A stretch of 64,000 bases of DNA from Incurvaria masculella (lineage: Eukaryota; Arthropoda; Insecta; Lepidoptera; Incurvariidae), in contig OX335653.1 in assembly GCA_946894095.1 (NCBI GenBank), positions 7,879,001-7,943,000 on the forward strand, given 5' to 3'. The position numbers and the translations under genes are program-made. Each line of letters starts with the position of its first letter. The stretch's first letter is position 1. This document shows, piece after piece, positions 12,661 through 25,502 of the stretch. The notes under the pieces are model-generated. The model was not told where the DNA came from. It saw only the letters and a program-made list of their open reading frames with translations, and ran no database searches.

Positions 12661-12873
12661 ACAGCCGGTGGTGAAATTGGTAGACGCAATACCCGCGAAT
12701 GGTATGTTTTACCGGTTCGGGTCCAGCCTTGCAGTATATTCGTAAAGTAATTCTTTTTACTGGGATCTTTCTTCAATTAATGTATCCTTGCTTCACGGTC
12801 GATTATACATACATACATGCCACATTCCTTGGAATAAGCCACGTACCTGCTTAGTACGAAAAAGTATATTTAC
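12661..12873 (+). mobile_element. SINE family L with a tRNA-Leu-like head
   Basis: The head at 12664-12730 reads GCCGGTGGTGAAATTGGTAG then ACGC, followed by a possible anticodon arm ATACC/GGTAT with a 7-nt loop and a TPsiC-like GGTTCGGGTCC (a box B match). The GGTGGTGAAATTGGTAGACGC type of D arm is typical of bacterial and plastid tRNA-Leu rather than insect cytoplasmic tRNA. The acceptor stem does not pair, so it is not a functional tRNA. The body follows (AATGTATCCTTGCTTCACGG, a CATA run) and ends CTTAGTACGAAAAAGTATAT. Related pieces lie at 10744-10870 and 12412-12450. Confidence 0.7.
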
Positions 12874-13189
12874 ATGAAAACTCTTAATATGAGGATGGTT
12901 GTCGTAAATTGAGGATGATTTCTCAAGATCTCGCTCAATGTGAACGCAATATGCGCAATGTACGAGTACAACGCAAGTATTAAAATGTATTCCTTATTAA
13001 GAATAACGAAAAGTTATTAGTTTGGTAAAAACATAAAACACCTATGGCATTCGATTTGGTCACTTGGAAAGAACTTTCATTAACTGTGGCTAGCAGCACA
13101 ACCACAGGCACAGGCCCACAACAACGGCATTGCTCCCCAAATGAGAAGCAATTATTTATTGGTTACATTTCTGCTCTATTGCTTGGAAT

Positions 13190-13370
13190 TTAATTCGCTT
13201 TCTGAGTTAAATAAGTAAATTTTGTCTCGAATGCGAACTGTTCCATGGTTTAGAATCGATGTAAAACTGTAAGTACCTTGGCAAGTGGAAGGGATAGCCC
13301 GCTCGAGTTGGTACCATCGAATTGGATAAAAATGGTCGAAGGGGCATCTAATTCTTGCTCAAATTTGGTG
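13190..13370 (+). mobile_element. SINE family S, internal fragment
   Basis: Shared family blocks are TGAGTTAAATAAGTAAATTT, CGAATGCGAACTGTTCCATG, AAACTGTAAGTACCTTGGC, CCGCTCGAGTTGGTACCAT and TTGGATAAAAATGGTCGAAG. Head and tail are missing. Confidence 0.75.
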
Positions 13371-16300
13371 TTCTCTGGATCTAGTTGTGATATTAGCTAC
13401 TTATGCCCACTTACATAAAAATAAGCGTGCTTAAACTCTTGTTCAACAATTGGGGGCGTCCCGTTGAAACAATTGACAGCCAAGCTAATTTGAATCTGAT
13501 TACTAAGCCCTATTTACTACGCATAAAGAAATAGGTATATTCAAATTACTATTCACCTCTGTTCATTCATGAAATCGCCACCTAGTTCGGTGTTAAATAT
13601 GTGCATACATACCTCGAAGGCGCCGACGGCGAAGCGGCCGTAATATTATTCAAATAAAAAACCAATTTCAATTTGTTACCAAATTGAAACAGACAATAGG
13701 CTCGAATATGACTCGGCATAACGCCGGAGATATTACGTATTATGTCGGCGAGAGCATGTAAAGCGGCGATAGAGCCACCCGCGCCGGCCGTTATAGACTC
13801 ATCGCCCACCATAACCGCAGCGCGGCGAAAGCCTCCGAGAAGCCTCAAATTTAGCGACTTTTCCACGGCGAGCGGCTCCGAATGTCGCCGGATGCCTTCG
13901 CGCTACGCTTTGAGGTGTGCGCGGGCTAGCGAGCAAGAAAGGACGGCAGTGGCGACTGTGATAATGCACTGATGTTAGTGAGTTCACTTGTGAATTCGAG
14001 ACGCGCAATATCGGATGTTCGTTACAAATCCTTCAATTACTAAAGTCTCTTTATTTATCTTAACCGCGGCATATGGCAAACTGAATGGCCGGTCCGACCG
14101 TCAGTGTATGTATTATCACTAATACATGGCTACCACAGAAGATACAAGAAAGGAGAAGTGTCAGATCAGCTTTACTCGCGACCCCCGTATGGAATAATGT
14201 GCTCCGGAATTGCGTCCGCCAAGTCAGTTCCTACCTACAGAAACCATCAAATACGCACTGTTTCCGCTTGGCATGTAAGTTTAAGGGTGTGATTGGAGCT
14301 GATTGCATTAAGTTTGATAAGGGCGTAAGTAAAATAACATTTAATTATATTTGACCACATAAATAACCACAACGAAATTCTATAATCAAAAAAGTAAATA
14401 TGTAGATTGATGGTCTAGCTGTAATCAAAAGATAAAACTGTAACCATGTTAGTAATAAACCCTTTGCCTTGCATTGATATGCAGTTTCGAATTCGAGAGA
14501 AAGGGACAAAACATTGTATAACTCTTCAGACGATGATCTGGATTTATTATTAACAGGGTAAGTCTCTGGTCCTTTGAGTTTTCAAATTGGACATGTATTC
14601 ATATACTTTAATAAAGTTTGAATGCAGAATATGAGCGCCAGATATTTATCGTTATATGTTTCAAATATACCTCGACCGTCTTTTTGAATTTCCCAAATAA
14701 GTTGTAGCCAAATAATAAATTTTGGTTTCACGTATGCCCTAATAGAACTGAATGCAATCAGTAACAACTCACGCCTTTAGGTTTGGTTGCTAGTATTAGA
14801 AAATTGGAGACAACGGGTCATACCTAGTAGGCGCGCTAGGTAGCACATCTCCCTTCTTTTTGAACTGAGGTGGCTACGCTGCCGGTATACGGTGGTGTTT
14901 CGATCGCCGCTTCCGTGCTTTCTAACTCGCCGGTATGGGCGGAGGGAAAAAGTTGTGAGTTTTTCCATTCGCATTCTCGGCGCGATAAACTGAATTCCTG
15001 ATGAGAGGTGGATTAGGGGCGCGGTCGCGCGGGATCGATGCGAGCGAGTGCGCCGTTGCGCGGAATGTTTATGGTTGTCAATATGGGAAAGGTATCTTTT
15101 ATAGATATTTTCTAACGAAAAAAGGAATTCTCCCGCGAAAGTGCTGTTACATTGTATCGCTCTGGTTCTACGCGTTTAATAATATATTTAGAAAAGTTAT
15201 GTCTAACCGAAAGAAAAGGAAGAACCTGAATTTGTTTTTCGGTTGCTATACCTACCTATGTTTTTTGCCAAGCACCGTATATGCACTGGCATGATACCCT
15301 ATTCCAGCCCATAGCGAGTCTTAAGTCCCCGAAGGTTTTTTTTGAACATCACTTTTTAAAATATGTAAAGGCAGAAGGCCTGTTACAAACCATAGCATTA
15401 ATGCTATAATTTTTGTATCATATATGCACTAATATTTCGAAAAATAGAACAACTATATTGTTATAGCAAACGACAATGCAACCATATCCTTCCAGGAAAT
15501 ATCTCTTTCTGAATTATATCAATTTACAAATTAAAAGCATAAAGCACATATTTTTCTTCAGTTATAAGTGTGTCGTTATAAATTTGAGTACCTACTTGCA
15601 AACATTTGATCACCAGTACATGGAAATGATACGCCTCTTCCTCAAAAACGCCACAAATTCTGCACACTGAATTGGTATACACGTAAAGTTTGGTGCTATA
15701 TAAAATCTTAGTGTATTGTGCTGGGAATTGCAAATTTATGAGGATAGAACAAAACGTAACAAACTGTTAATGATTAGTTATGGGTACATGAGTTATTATG
15801 AAATTCTATATAATGTTCAATTATTATTTTTTTGTATGCTTATTAATCATTACATATTTCCCAATAGTCTTCCAATTATCTTGTTATTTTCAGTATGTTT
15901 CCTCATAATTCTTCCTACAGTCTTTTATAAATTGTCTTCAATTGCCATTACTTTTTATTGCCTGATCCAACAATATATCAATAATTTCTTGGTATATATT
16001 TTTACATGCTATAAACCCGATATTTTTGACTTAGAATCTCAATTCAGGCAAGCTAAACTAAACACCTTCGTAATGATATCGGGATGAGGAAAAAACATCG
16101 TAAAAATATCGAATCCTGATTTATGATGACCTTGGTACGAAATAAATAAAATATTGACATAATTTTCTATTAAATAACATATATTTGGAATACCCTAAAA
16201 AATATCTTAAAATCGTGCAGCAAGTCTTCGTAATTCTCTGTTATTGCCATATTTAATTGGAATGAAAACATTTTCAGTCAACAAATTATTAAATCTTCAT

Positions 16301-18365
16301 ACGTACGTGAACTTAACTTCATTTAAAGAGGAATACATTATAATATATAAAAAAACTCAATTTATTCTTACTGTGATAAGTAATTTTTAAATTGATTTGC
16401 TTACCAATAAAACTAGAAGATCTCCGCTCAAAACTTTATGATTTACGAACAATTTACTATGATTCTGCTAATGGTTTTCTTAATAACAAGATAACGATAC
16501 CTAATATTGTATTCGATTATTAATGTTTTTTAAAAAATAATAATAAGAATGTACCGAATGCAAGGTAATCATATTTAATAATAAATTAGATTGTGAATAA
16601 TACTTGGGTTCCAAGGCGCGGCATAATTTATCAGGGCGGGCGTCGGCAGTGAAGGGCGGATTACAAACTCCAAGGATCAGCAAAGGCGGGCAAAAAAGAA
16701 ATTGTTGAAATCGCGCATAAATATTGAAGTTGCCTCTTACACGTGGCTCCTACACCTCCAAATAAAAATGTTCTAGCTGAAATATCAAAACTTTAAGTCT
16801 TTGATAATTTCCCTTCTATTGTAGGCATACTATTTTGAGATCTATTTTTTGTTTACAGTAAACTCCACTTTAAATGGTTTGCATATGTTGTGGGATTATC
16901 CATGAATCTAAATTTTATCGGCGATACCTATGCTAAGAAATTTTGTAATTAAATTTTGAAACTTTGCATACATTCTCAGGACATTGCGTATGTAATCTAA
17001 GGGTAGAAGTCCGATTTTTTTTAATTCCTGAATGCCAAATGGAAGAACGTGTTCATTTTCAAAAACAATAAAGATCTTTGCTAATCCTTAAATAAAACGA
17101 AGTGTAAGGGTAATAATACTTGTAAATATATTGTGTCGTAGTCATTGGAAGTTAAAAGGCTTAAACCATACATATACATAAGGCAGTATATCTGTGGAAA
17201 GGTTAAAATATTTAATAGTTTATCGAGTGTTCAATTGCAATTTGTAAAAATGTTTAAAAAACTTATGCTGAAAATAAGGAAATCTTTGAAATTGAAAATT
17301 GTTTGAAACATAAGGAAAGTGATTTTTTGAATGCTTAAAAAATTATAACAATATATTTTCTCACATAAAAGTGAAGTTTTCATCCTTTCAAGATGAAATG
17401 AAAAATATGAATCCTTCCGTTTTTCTTTTTAAAATGAATATAACGTAAAGTGTATGTAATGTAAGTATGTAAGTTAATGTTAATTTCAGCTTAAAGTTAC
17501 GAAAAAATATTAATTTAAATTGTTTGTATCTTTACAGGTCAATTGATCCGGTCTGTGAAGCCACCAACCTGGTATGTAAATACAAATATAAAAATATTCA
17601 AACGATCTCATCTTATAAAATTAATTGATAATACAAGTTTTGTGTTTTCCGTAATCTTCATTGTTTTTAATCTTTCATTTCAGATAACTAACTTCGGCTT
17701 CTCACGTATTATTATTTTACCGTTTATAAGTTTACATATATTACAAGTTATCAACTTAGATGTAGGTACACTAAGCAAATTTATTTTTACCAATGCAATA
17801 TATTTTTCATCCGAAATAACATAAATGCATAAAAGATAAAACATTAATCTTCGATATGTTTCCAAGGTATTTAATAAAATTGTACTTCTAAAAACAATAA
17901 CAATCATTAGGGACATATTTCTGTCAATAATATACAGTAGCATATAACGAATAATAATGTTTTGCTCATTAAAACGATACTACGCCGATGTCTTGTATGA
18001 GAATGATTTTATTTGTGATTCTGCCTCCATCCAACTCAATTTCATTTGGCCACAAATCGAAATGCTCAACAATCATCGGATTACTTTTAAAATAAATTAA
18101 GACACTACTTAAGTTTAACATTATTAGTAATTTACCATATCTTCAAAAATAACCATTTAAAACCAACCAGAATTTGAAAATGGACAAATTATATTTTTTT
18201 TAACTCAACTTTTAATCTTATTGGAAAAGTTTTATAAGTAATCGACATAACGTAGGGAAATCATATTGGAAATTTGCAGAGAATTGTGAGATTTTCGTTA
18301 CGTGAAGGAGTTTTTACATTAAAGAAAGCAATATAGGAAATATATTTTATGTTTATGTAACTGGA
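13371..18365. other. non-coding intergenic DNA with two GC-richer islands
   Basis: Islands at 13600-13980 and 14770-15070 contrast with AT-rich flanks. The first carries the perfect inverted repeat TTTCAATTTG/CAAATTGAAA with a 4-nt loop at 13666-13689. A small complex segment lies at 16600-16740. The longest frame (15716-16087, 123 codons) is hydrophobic, AT-driven and without family features, so I do not call a gene. Confidence 0.5.
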
Positions 18366-18576
18366 GATGAATGAAAAACACGCACTTTTCTCATTGCAGC
18401 TTCGATTATCTTCTCATCCAATGCGATGGTATCAACAGAAGCGGGCTTTACTGTACACCTAGTAGGGGCCTATAGTTTTACATGGATTCCGAACCATGGA
18501 ACAGCTCACATTCATGACGAAATGCACTTTTCTAACTCAGAAAGGGAAAGAAAATGGTGCATGAACATGGCGACGA
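18366..18576 (-). mobile_element. SINE family S, internal fragment
   Basis: On the + strand: TTCGATTATCTTCTCATCCA, ATGCGATGGTATCAAC, CACCTAGTAGGGGCCTA, TACATGGATTCCGAACCATG and GAAAATGGTGCATGAACATG, in the same order as in the full copy at 61147. Confidence 0.8.
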
Positions 18577-21500
18577 TTTTTTAAATTTAAATTAGCCAAT
18601 AACATTCTCCGGCCCATAAACTATCTCCATTAAAAAATCACATCGATAAGTTGCTCCTTTCCTGCTGGAAAGAAGAACACAAGTTCGCATTTATAATATA
18701 TTGTTGTATTGTATTGTTTATTCATCATCCATAGACAGTACACTGCACTCGGATTTTTCATATTTTAGCATTGGCCAGTTCAGCAAAACAAAACACAGCG
18801 AAGAAGAACTGGAAAGAAACTCCGATGTTTTTTTTTTTCAACGTCCACTTAGTCTAAGTTTACAAAAGTGTTTGTCAATTATTTTAATAAAAACATAGGT
18901 AAAACACTAAATTCACATGAATACACAAAAATTTACAATCCATGCCGTATAAAACAGTTCATGACAAATATCATTTTATTTGCAAAGACAATCCCCTCCA
19001 ACTAATATGTTGCCAATTGGAGCAGGCCAGTCCCCACAAACAGCACCCGTTCACGAGCATCACGCCGGGCACAGCCATTACCTCTTTCAACCATATTTTA
19101 GGGAAAGAGATAACCTGAGCCAAGCGTCACCGTAAGCAAGGACCTTTAAGCGATGCACTGCTCCAGTGGCAACACAACACTGTGAAACACTTGCACATTA
19201 GTGCGGTTTTAATACTATGAGTTTTGTCATAAACTACTACTGTCAGCTGATCACATAGTTACATATCCCTTTAAATGCTACCACCTACAGACAATTAAGA
19301 GTATAATGGTTTGAGAGCATCCCTATCAATAAAGTAATAATAGATTCCTATATGAGATTTTGACCAATACCGAGAAACTAATAATGCTTAACTAAAATAA
19401 AATAAAAATAAAATTCGGGTGTATAGAGCCCTCGTCATTATTGATACGAAATTGTATCAAATCAAAATTGCTTGGTTAGTAATTTCATACTACAAGTAGT
19501 ACTTATCATAAAAGTAGTAAAGATACAAAATGTATCAGGTGTCAAAAATTAGTAAAAATAAAATTAGTCAAAATAGTAATAATAATAGGATACTTTTTGT
19601 ACCCAGTCAGCAGGCAGTCAAAATCTCAGTAAATTCAAATTTATCAGCTAGGGCATCTTTAATACAATAGTAAGCCTTATGTGTTAGCAACTTCTTAACC
19701 TTAACTTTAAAAGAATTTTAAAGTTAAGGTATATAAGTTGTTAGACATTACATCACATTTTTCTCAGTTAAAAGTGCATGAGTCTTTGATCGAAGTCACT
19801 TACCAAAATATATATATGCTGATTCGAATTATGTACCCTCAAATGCGTACAGTGCGATTTGGTATATTCTGGTGAAATAAGTTGAGTTAACTAAAAATAT
19901 TGAATCAATTAAACTTACGTTGTAAATAAGGAGAAAAAAATAATCCCAAACTTATGAACGCCTTATGGACATACATATGCTATGTAAACTACTTAAACCT
20001 TCAGCATTTCATGTATAATTCTTTTAATTTTTACCAAAATTAGTGGTAGCCTAATAATGAAGTAATGTTGATAACTTGACCTAAAATCTATATAACGGAG
20101 CAATTATAAGTGTTGAGATTTTATATAGGGTTCGATCACTATTCATCGAAATTATTTAGTTCAAAGAGAGGAACATGTCTCAAGAGTTTCAAAAATATCA
20201 ACAATTTCACAGGAAAATTACTAATTATGATTATAAGATTACCTAACCTTTTTAGAATAGCGTGTATTATTTGCCCTGAGTATACTATGTACCATTTCCG
20301 AATTAAATATTTTCTTATTAGACAATTAATTTCAAAGACTTATTAGTTGTGCAACGTTTTTATAAACATTAATACCACATTGTGTTTTAACAGGTTTTAC
20401 TGACTTTTGCCATTTTTTTCTAATGGAAACGTCTAATTTCATAATTTTTTATTTATTTGCAACATTCTTTCTGGATATTTTTTTTATTATAACAGCTGGG
20501 TCAGGAACAAAAAGAGCAATTTTTGAGAAAATTTTCCATAAGTACTTTCGAAGCAATGGTAATAACATTATTGCATTAAAATTGAAATGTTCTTGGTAGA
20601 ATTATGTTTGGTAACAGAATGACATTGGTTATAACAATAAATGGGTGGGTGATTCCGTTGCTTATATGCAGCTACGATATAGAAGCCTACAAACCACCGT
20701 TTCTTAGATTAAAGAGGTGGTTGTTTAGCAAGCAGTTTCATGTAAGTGCTTTCACCATTTTACATACGTTAAGCCTACTTTAGATACAATTATCTGTGTC
20801 TGAACGCTTGTCGAGTGATTTGAGCCTCTATAGCTTACAGACGTTATCATCTGGTATCAGTCCTTTCCTTCTTTACTGAGCCAATTTTTTAGTTGGTAAA
20901 GCACTTTTTCCTTTTATTAATAACAGAGTTACCTACCCTGTTATACCATAAAATCAAAGAATATTTAAAAATATATATTTGGTAGCTGGCTGATTTTATT
21001 TGCTTGAGAAAAACATCTGCTGCCATTCATAATTTATTTGTTTTTTTTATATTTCTTAATTTAGATGTTCAGTTAATAATGTTAATTTGAAGATAAGATA
21101 TTCCAATTAGAAGTTCTGACTAGAATTAATTCAATCATGTATTATGTTAATCACAGATTATTTTTTCCAAAAATTTCAATAATATTATAGGGCCACGTTT
21201 GGCGCTTTGTAGAACATTATTGTTATTTGAATATTGTGTTTGTAGTGCTCTATGATCTTGCATTGAGCCAAAATTTAAGAGCCAAAAACATCAATAAACA
21301 ACTAGTTAAAGTGACCTAACGTAGGTCGTAAATTAAACCGAAGTGGAATGGATATGTAGTTCTTTCTCTATCTGTTCACTCACCACGAATACAGTGATTG
21401 CAATACATTTTGACATTCACAATGAATTGTTAACTTAATTTGTGAATATTTTACTAGTTATCATTTTATAATTAATACATTGAAATAAATGCAATCTGAT

Positions 21501-22443
21501 TTTAGAGTGAAGGGATTTTTTTTTAAAATTGGTTTTGAATTAAAATAAATGAAAGTTGTCCAAAAATATTACGAATTAAGTAATCTGATGCATTGAAGAT
21601 GATAGTGGTGAATTTTAGGGATATGGCAATTACTGGAATTAAAAATTCGAAGATGAAAATGGGGACAGACCGTAAAAATGCCAGCATGCATTTAATAAAC
21701 AACCACATTTATGCTGTGTAACTATATTTTCAGATTATTTTCTAAATCTGACTATAATGCTTCAAGTGCAAATGACGCTGACATTAAAAAAATAATGTGA
21801 TAAGGGTAATGTCGTATCCATTAAAAACATAAAATTATCAAGCATAAATATATGTTACTGATACTGACTAAAGGCTATAAGGTGGTGGCTGTCCCATCAT
21901 ACTAACTTCCTAACCATATTTTTGCGAGCAAGATTCCCCATCCCTATAGATACCCTGGCTTCTAGTTTACTGAAGCTGAGATAGTCACAATTGGTAACGA
22001 TAATAACTGAAAGTAGTACCTAACTAGTTTCAAAAGTGACGTGTCGTCCATGCAAAGTTAGTAAAAGTGACGTAAAAAAGTACTACTTTTCATTAGTTTA
22101 AGTTCCAGTTACGACCATAGGTTACGACCATTTATCTTAGCCTTAACTTTTTGTGGTAAAATACCTGGATAAAAAGTATTTCACACTCTCATTGTAGAAC
22201 GTATTATTTATGTAGAAAGTATTAACAATTTTTTTCAAAATTTAATAAAGTTTAACTGAAAAAATACTGCATTTCGACGGAGATACATATTTAAAATATA
22301 TTACACAATAGAAGAGTTACGTAAATTAGTATCTCCATGACGAGAAAATATATTACCAAAAATACAATCACAGACAAATCAGTGATCAGTGTACCCATGC
22401 TGCCTTCATCAATCGTGTTGAGCTAGAAATAAAAAAATGGAAG
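18577..22443. other. AT-rich non-coding intergenic DNA
   Basis: No gene was recognised. A strong inverted repeat at 19688-19740 is listed separately. A weaker TGATAC/GTATCA hairpin lies at about 19439-19458. Confidence 0.5.
19688..19740. repeat. inverted repeat (15-bp perfect core stem)
   Basis: ACCTTAACTTTAAAA at 19698-19712 pairs perfectly with TTTTAAAGTTAAGGT at 19716-19730 around a GAA loop. After a short mismatch, CAACTT at 19688 pairs with AAGTTG at 19735. It could be a MITE relic or a cruciform; no mature-miRNA identity is claimed. Confidence 0.85.
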
Positions 22444-22493
22444 TTACCCAATCGATTCAATCAGGCTGTATCCTGATTGAATCGATTAGGTAA
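22444..22493. repeat. near-perfect 22-bp hairpin
   Basis: AATCGATTCAATCAGG at 22450-22465 pairs perfectly with CCTGATTGAATCGATT at 22472-22487 around the loop CTGTAT. After one C/A mismatch TTACC pairs with GGTAA. Each arm contains ATCGAT and a TGATTGAAT sequence resembling Exd/Hox half-sites. Confidence 0.92.
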
Positions 22494-23140
22494 GTTTTAG
22501 TCACATTAAGTTTAAGTGTGTTCTTAAAATCTTCAATAAAATGTAGTTTCTTCATTACTATACGTTGTGTATTATGTTATATTTACATGACATAATAAAT
22601 AACTTATTATAAATAATATTAACGATTCTTATTTAAAAAAAAAAAACAAAAAGCTTAAATTTTACGATATTAACCATATAATAAACTTTATGAATTAATA
22701 ACCGTTATAGTAAAGTTTTTTCATTATTTTAATCGACAAGAATCAGTGAGTTGTTTACAAATGGGCTCAACCATGGCCGACTAATGCTTTTCGCGCGCTT
22801 TCCAGCGAGTGAGATGGAAGATAGCGTTGGTTCAACAAAATTCCTGGTCGTCGTTTCAAGTTGTTTAAAATGCATTATGTTTATATTAAATATTATTAAG
22901 TTTTATTCAATAAGGGAAAGCTTAATTATTACCATTGAGTTAAATTTCATAATTCCTGAAGAAACTTTTTTCACGGTTCACTTTTTGATAGATATTTTAA
23001 ACTAAATAAAGTCAATTGTTTTGCCAAATTATGAATTACAGTCTAAAAGACCTAAAATACAACCAGAATAATTTCAGGATATTTCGCTCGCCTGCGCGTC
23101 GAGATGAACTGGACAGGGATTAGTACATGGCGTTGCAGCC

Positions 23141-23202
23141 CGTGAGGCGGGGCGGGGGGTGGCATGGCGGAGGGGGGGGGGGGGAGACGCGGGGCGGGGA
23201 TG
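23141..23202 (+). repeat. G-rich low-complexity tract
   Basis: Successive G-runs (GGCGGGGCGGGGGG, then GGAGGGGGGGGGGGG) on the + strand have G-quadruplex potential and are isolated in AT-rich DNA. Confidence 0.9.
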
Positions 23203-24303
23203 AAAGGGTGCCATTCTGCACTATTGAAGCTAGTGCAGCTCGATAGATTTTATGTATTGTGAGACTTCACCTTGCTCTACCTGCGATGTAGATTCTGGCG
23301 TAGAGTTTTTAATTTTATGATTTTAAAAGACATCGATGCTGGTTATTAGGGTTAAATTATTTGGTTGAGCTCTGTACATTTTTATACCATTTTTACAATT
23401 TTTCAAGTAAAAAATCTTAACGTGAATAACAAAGTAGTACATGTGAATACTCCCATATTTACTGTATATAACAGCAAGACTTATCTAATACTTAGTATCG
23501 AATAGAGAAATATAAGGATGTCTGTAATAGCTTCGGTCCCTGGTTTTTCTGGGGACGTAAAATGATATGTTAAAAATTAAAGTTATATGTATTATTTTTC
23601 TTTGCAAAAATCTCATTTAAATAGAGTCAGTAGCTTACTCTTGAATACATGTAAAAACATTGAAATATTTATTTTAGCTTATCATTATTAGTATGGATTG
23701 TTAAAATAATCAGATTTTTATCCAAATGTATGTTTCTAATCAAATTTTTAATGATTTTAATTTGAAATCATAATATTACGAAGTCTTTGCTTTGCTACGA
23801 TATCGAACTGCCTTCAAAAACACAACCAACCATTCAAAGTTCAAAAAATAACAAGCTATTCCTCACCTACAACTACCAATTAACCTGAAACTCGAATATA
23901 TAATTTATTATCATTTCCAACCAACATCAAAGGCGGCCGACCGACCTAAAAAAAGGTTTGGTTTTTCATGAACACTTGAGAACGGCATAATAATTGACCA
24001 ATAGCCACGGTTAGAATAAAAACATCACAATAATAACATAAAATGTGCGCTTATACGATGCCCCTACTGCCTCACCGCCATACTAGCAAGCTGATAAAGC
24101 TGAAAAGGCAAAGAAAGCTATAAAAACCATGCACTAAACCTTGCATTGCTGTACTAAATGTAACAAATCCATAAATTCGTATGCAAGTGTCAATTCTATA
24201 AGGCTTCAAATAGAGATAGTAATTGCATGTCTGTCATAAATCGAAGACCTGTACAAAAAGCTAAACTACAAAACATGGTTAATCGATTTGAAGTTTTAAC
24301 ACA

Positions 24304-24363
24304 ATTGTAATAGAATTAATACTTGCATGTTCTCTTAGTGAACAAACCACGTTTATCTTGTGA
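24304..24363 (+). repeat. 60-bp dispersed duplicate, copy 1
   Basis: It matches 25032-25091 at 52 of 60 positions without gaps. The shared core contains AATACTTGCATGTTC, TAGTGAACA and ACCACGTTTATCTTGTG. Confidence 0.85.
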
Positions 24364-25031
24364 ATGGCACCACGTTGCTCTTCAGAAGAGTGCGCGTAAG
24401 CGGGAGAAAGAGATGAAACACTGTGCTCGGATTAAGAATTTCAATCGCAGTGTAATTTGGCTTCCAATAATATTTTTTTGTAGGAAGGGATTGTTTTTTA
24501 TTTTATTTGCGACCATCAATAAAACTCACCTGTTTTGTAGATTTGACTAATATAATATTTTTTTTATTATCGAAAAATAACAATTGGAAAGAAACTAAAA
24601 AATATCCAACTCATCTTCTCATCTTCATTCTTACAATGCATAAGAAAAGTACGGTGAAAATTATGATGATAAATATTTAATGTCGCCTTAACATCATTAC
24701 ATAGCAATTAATATCTCAAATAAAAAGTTAGTTAGTATATATCAGCACAAATAGGTAGCATTTTAGACCTCAACATCCATTTTATTTTGTGAAGATTATA
24801 TGATTATGTACGTAGCACAAGATTTAACAGCAGTCAGCACCGTTCTTTATTTCATAACGTTACGGTTCTTAAAGTCAATAAAAACAAGCTAGCAATTTTA
24901 TTCTCATTATCTTTAAAAAATATATTTTATCGCATTCGAAATTGTAAAATTAAGCACACGATGCAGAAGGCGTTCGCGGTTGGGCGATACGCGGGGCTGG
25001 TTTGCGAAAAGCTAGCGTCTAAGGTTAGGCG

Positions 25032-25091
25032 ATTGCAATAGAGTAAATACTTGCATGTTCATGTAGTGAACAGACCACGTTTATCTTGTGG
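25032..25091 (+). repeat. 60-bp dispersed duplicate, copy 2
   Basis: Same orientation as copy 1, 728 bp downstream. The flanks do not match, so the conserved unit is short. The conserved ACCACGTTTATC could hold Runt-type, GATA-type or Hox-type sites. Confidence 0.85.
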
Positions 25092-25502
25092 ACTCTCAAA
25101 ACTAAATATAATAAAATTGAAAGTTAAATGTGGAAAGTAATATGACCATTACGAATGCAGCGAGCTGCCTACGGATGATAAATAATAAACAAATAATAAT
25201 AATATTAGTCCCAAAAAGCTAAAAAAAATTCGTTGTATTGCTTTGCCACTGCCTTTGGAATAATATTATGCTTGACAAAATAATTCAATTTCGAAATTAA
25301 TATCTCCACAACTATAGTTAATTAAAGAAGTATTAATTTAAATTGTATTCCACTTGGACTATTTCAATATTTTTACGTCGAAATTACGGCAGTAAGTGAC
25401 GTTACACCCTGTAAACATAACAATGTTTTAAATGAAGTTAAATTTTGCTTAAGTAATACTTTAATGTAGTGAGAAAAACAAAAAAAAATGTATTGTATTA
25501 TT

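Larger units (their letters stand above)
22494..25502. other. AT-rich non-coding DNA with a G-rich island and a dispersed duplicate
   Basis: No gene was recognised. A GC-richer island at about 23075-23240 contains the G-rich tract. The 60-bp repeated motif at 24304 and 25032 is listed separately. Confidence 0.5.

Noticed and set aside
12664..12730. Functional tRNA gene
   Set aside because: The acceptor stem does not pair and the sequence continues into a repeated SINE body; treated as a SINE head.
15716..16087. 123-codon hydrophobic + strand frame
   Set aside because: AT-driven composition, no family motif, no splice or codon signal; hydrophobicity is expected from T-rich codons.
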